Shown here in pieces: positions 5,286-6,932 of a stretch of 6,932 bases of DNA (its first letter is position 1; every line of letters starts with the position of its first letter). The translations under genes and the position numbers were made by a program. The notes under the pieces are model-generated. The model was not told the DNA's origin and made no database searches. It worked only from the letters and a program-made list of their open reading frames with translations. The stretch spans positions 1-6,932 of the forward strand of contig JAFWLX010000065.1 of the NCBI GenBank assembly GCA_017510875.1, in the 5' to 3' direction. The DNA comes from Atopobiaceae bacterium (lineage in GTDB: Bacteria > Actinomycetota > Coriobacteriia > Coriobacteriales > Atopobiaceae).

Positions 5286-6713
5286 ATGTCGCATGAGAGG
5301 TATCGTCTCGGTTATCACATTGCTCCCAAGAACGGCTGGCTCAACGACCCCAACGGCCTGTGCCAGTTCCGTGGCGTCTATCACGCCTTCTTCCAGTTCA
5401 ACCCCATGTGGCCTGCTATCGACACCAAGTACTGGCGCCATTTCACCTCTACTGACCTGCTGCATTGGAAGGATGTGGGCACTTCGCTGGTGACCGACAT
5501 CGCCGAGGACCGCAACGGTGTCTTCTCGGGTTCTGCCTGCGTGCTTAAGGGCCAGGCTTCCGACGGGGGGGACCTAATGGCCCTTTACTACACCGGCAAC
5601 GTGGTTGACAAGAACGATCCCGAGGCCGGCATTGACTACGTCCATACCGGACGTGAGGCCAACGAGATTCTGGTGACCAGCGAGGACGGCATCCACTTCT
5701 CCGAGAAGAAGGTCCTTCTGCGCAACTCCGACTACCCCGAGGTCTGCACGCTGCATGTGCGCGACCCCAAGGTGTGGGAGCAGGACGGCAGTGTATGGAT
5801 GCTTCTGGGCGCGCGCGACCAGCACGATCAGGGCATGGTGCTGCTCTACGGCTCAAACGACGGTCGCACCTGGCGCATCAAGTCGCAGGTGTACTCGATG
5901 AACCCCTTTGGCTACATGTGGGAGTGCCCCAACATCGTGCAGGTTGATGGCCGCGACTTCTTGGCCGTGTGCCCGCAGGGCCTGCCCGACGAGGTTGACC
6001 GTTGGCAGAACCTCTGGCAGGCGGGCTACTTCCCGCTTGAGGGCAGCATCCTCGACACGGTGCTTGTTGACGAGAAGACCTTTGTTGAGTGGGACCTGGG
6101 CTATGACTTCTACGCCCCGCAGGTCTTTGTGGACGAGCAGGGCCGCACCATCCTCATTGGCTGGATGGGCACCTTCGAGGACAACCGTACCAGTGCACCC
6201 GACGGCATGCCGTGGGCCCATTGCCTTACGGTTCCGCGCCTTTTGACGGTGGGCGAGGATGGCTTGCTGCGCCAGAACCCCGTTCCCGAGATTGAGGCTG
6301 CACGCGGCGAGGCCGTCTCGCTGCGCGCAAGCAAGCATGTGGCCATCGATGAGCACCGCGCCGACATTGTCATCGAGGGTATCAAGGGCGTTGGCGCGCT
6401 GACCTTTGACGACAACGCGGTCGAGATTGCCTACACGGGCGAGAAGCTCGAGATTAGCTTTGGTGGTGCTGACGTTGCCGGCGGCCGCATCGACCGCCAG
6501 GTACCGCTAAGCCATCTGGATGACCTGCGCGTGCTGGTTGACACCTCTGCCATCGAGATTTATGCCAACGGCGGCGCCACGGTCTTCTCGACCCGTTGGT
6601 TCCCCAAGACCGATATGTTCAAGGTCGAGATGGGCTTCAAGTGCGATCGCGCGGTTATGTATCCCATGGAGGATGCCATGGCTGACGCCTATGTTGATGC
6701 GCACGAGATGTAA
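5286..6713 (+). CDS. scrB: GH32 beta-fructofuranosidase / sucrose-6-phosphate hydrolase
   Basis: This 475-residue enzyme belongs to glycoside hydrolase family 32 and cleaves terminal beta-fructofuranosyl bonds in sucrose, sucrose 6-phosphate or short fructans. All three catalytic motifs are present. NGWLNDPNG carries nucleophile D21, HVRDPKVW carries the transition-state residues R159-D160, and MWECPN carries general acid E213. FSGSA (80-84), LGYDFYAPQVF (271-281) and IGWM (291-294) complete the five-blade propeller, and a C-terminal beta-sandwich runs from about 340. There is no signal peptide, so it acts in the cytoplasm. That favours sucrose-6-phosphate after PTS uptake, but no transporter is visible to prove it. 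The region near 36-53 (FQFNP...KYWRHF) departs from the common QYNP/HWGHA wording. The gene is intact with typical codon use and lies outside the tRNA repeat. The symbol is given by function and is less certain than the family. Confidence 0.9.
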   Translation: MSHERYRLGYHIAPKNGWLNDPNGLCQFRGVYHAFFQFNPMWPAIDTKYWRHFTSTDLLHWKDVGTSLVTDIAEDRNGVFSGSACVLKGQASDGGDLMALYYTGNVVDKNDPEAGIDYVHTGREANEILVTSEDGIHFSEKKVLLRNSDYPEVCTLHVRDPKVWEQDGSVWMLLGARDQHDQGMVLLYGSNDGRTWRIKSQVYSMNPFGYMWECPNIVQVDGRDFLAVCPQGLPDEVDRWQNLWQAGYFPLEGSILDTVLVDEKTFVEWDLGYDFYAPQVFVDEQGRTILIGWMGTFEDNRTSAPDGMPWAHCLTVPRLLTVGEDGLLRQNPVPEIEAARGEAVSLRASKHVAIDEHRADIVIEGIKGVGALTFDDNAVEIAYTGEKLEISFGGADVAGGRIDRQVPLSHLDDLRVLVDTSAIEIYANGGATVFSTRWFPKTDMFKVEMGFKCDRAVMYPMEDAMADAYVDAHEM

Positions 6714-6932
6714 CTAACGCGGGGCTTCCGTTTTGGGGGCCGTAACAGAAGGGGCCTCGGGGGACGCCGCCGCCACGGACCGGCCGGCTGGCAACCCTCG
6801 AGGCTCCGCTTCGGCTAAGCGCTCCGCCCTTACGGCGCGGCAGCTGCGGACTTTTGTACGAGCCCTTCGGGCCGTGACATGCCACTGGCATGTCACGCAA
6901 ACAGGTCCTCGCTAAGCGCCGCGCCGACGGGC
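6714..6932. other. GC-rich non-coding tail after the GH32 gene
   Basis: No gene is supported here. The stretch holds several short hairpin-forming pieces: CGCTT/AAGCG at 6807-6821, GCCC-TTC-GGGC near 6862-6872, and the 25-bp palindrome at 6873-6897. The 9-mer GCTAAGCGC also occurs twice (6814-6822 and 6911-6919). No hairpin with a T tract was found for the GH32 transcript. Confidence 0.5.
6873..6897. promoter_or_regulatory. 25-bp perfect palindrome, candidate operator
   Basis: CGTGACATGCCA and TGGCATGTCACG are perfect 12-bp inverted arms around a single C. There is no T tract, and the near-zero centre suits a dimeric protein-binding site better than a transcript hairpin. It may control a gene beyond the right edge. 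I see no second copy in the window. Confidence 0.55.

Noticed and set aside
6733..6915. Short open frame on + after the GH32 gene
   Set aside because: It is low-complexity, spans the palindromes and hairpins, and has no ribosome-binding site.

Overview
The window looks like chromosomal DNA from a high-GC Gram-positive bacterium. Codon use (third positions rich in G and C), a CCA-encoded initiator tRNA and the style of the proteins fit an actinobacterium, probably class Coriobacteriia (Collinsella/Olsenella type). That placement is an inference from sequence style and has not been tested by a database search.

Layout from left to right. Positions 46-78 hold a 33-bp partial copy of an initiator tRNA, covering the T arm to the anticodon loop. 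Next come an intact Amidohydro_3 (YtcJ-like) metal-dependent hydrolase on + (305-1957), a 12-bp-stem hairpin (2030-2065), an unrecognised C-terminal coding fragment on - (about 2091-2293) and an intact type-B carboxylesterase on - (2294-3883). The two hydrolases converge on the hairpin and share a near-identical ribosome-binding leader. The stretch 3884-4660 carries no intact gene. It holds coding debris: two overlapping reading frames on + (3908-4265) that look like one frameshifted membrane-protein relic, and a 3' coding fragment on - (4390 to about 4560). Then follow the terminator of the tRNA (4630-4653) and a complete initiator tRNA-fMet on - (4661-4737) with a good sigma-70-type promoter (4769-4797).

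Upstream of the tRNA lie two adjacent palindromes (4806-4837 and 4839-4862) and the first ~40 codons of a GNAT acetyltransferase on -, broken off next to the palindromes. The window then continues with an intact GH32 beta-fructofuranosidase/sucrose-6-phosphate hydrolase on + (5286-6713). It ends in a GC-rich non-coding stretch containing a 25-bp palindrome (6873-6897).

The main reading is that 79 to about 4705 is a small accessory segment beside the 3' end of tRNA-fMet, flanked by a direct repeat of part of that tRNA. This is the footprint of a site-specific integration, now without any integrase inside it. Its cargo is a pair of cytoplasmic hydrolases, an amidohydrolase and a carboxylesterase, that may act on the same ester/amide compound. 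The GH32 gene lies outside the repeat and belongs to ordinary sucrose or fructan use. I see no CRISPR array, transposase, integrase or clearly new defence-type system.
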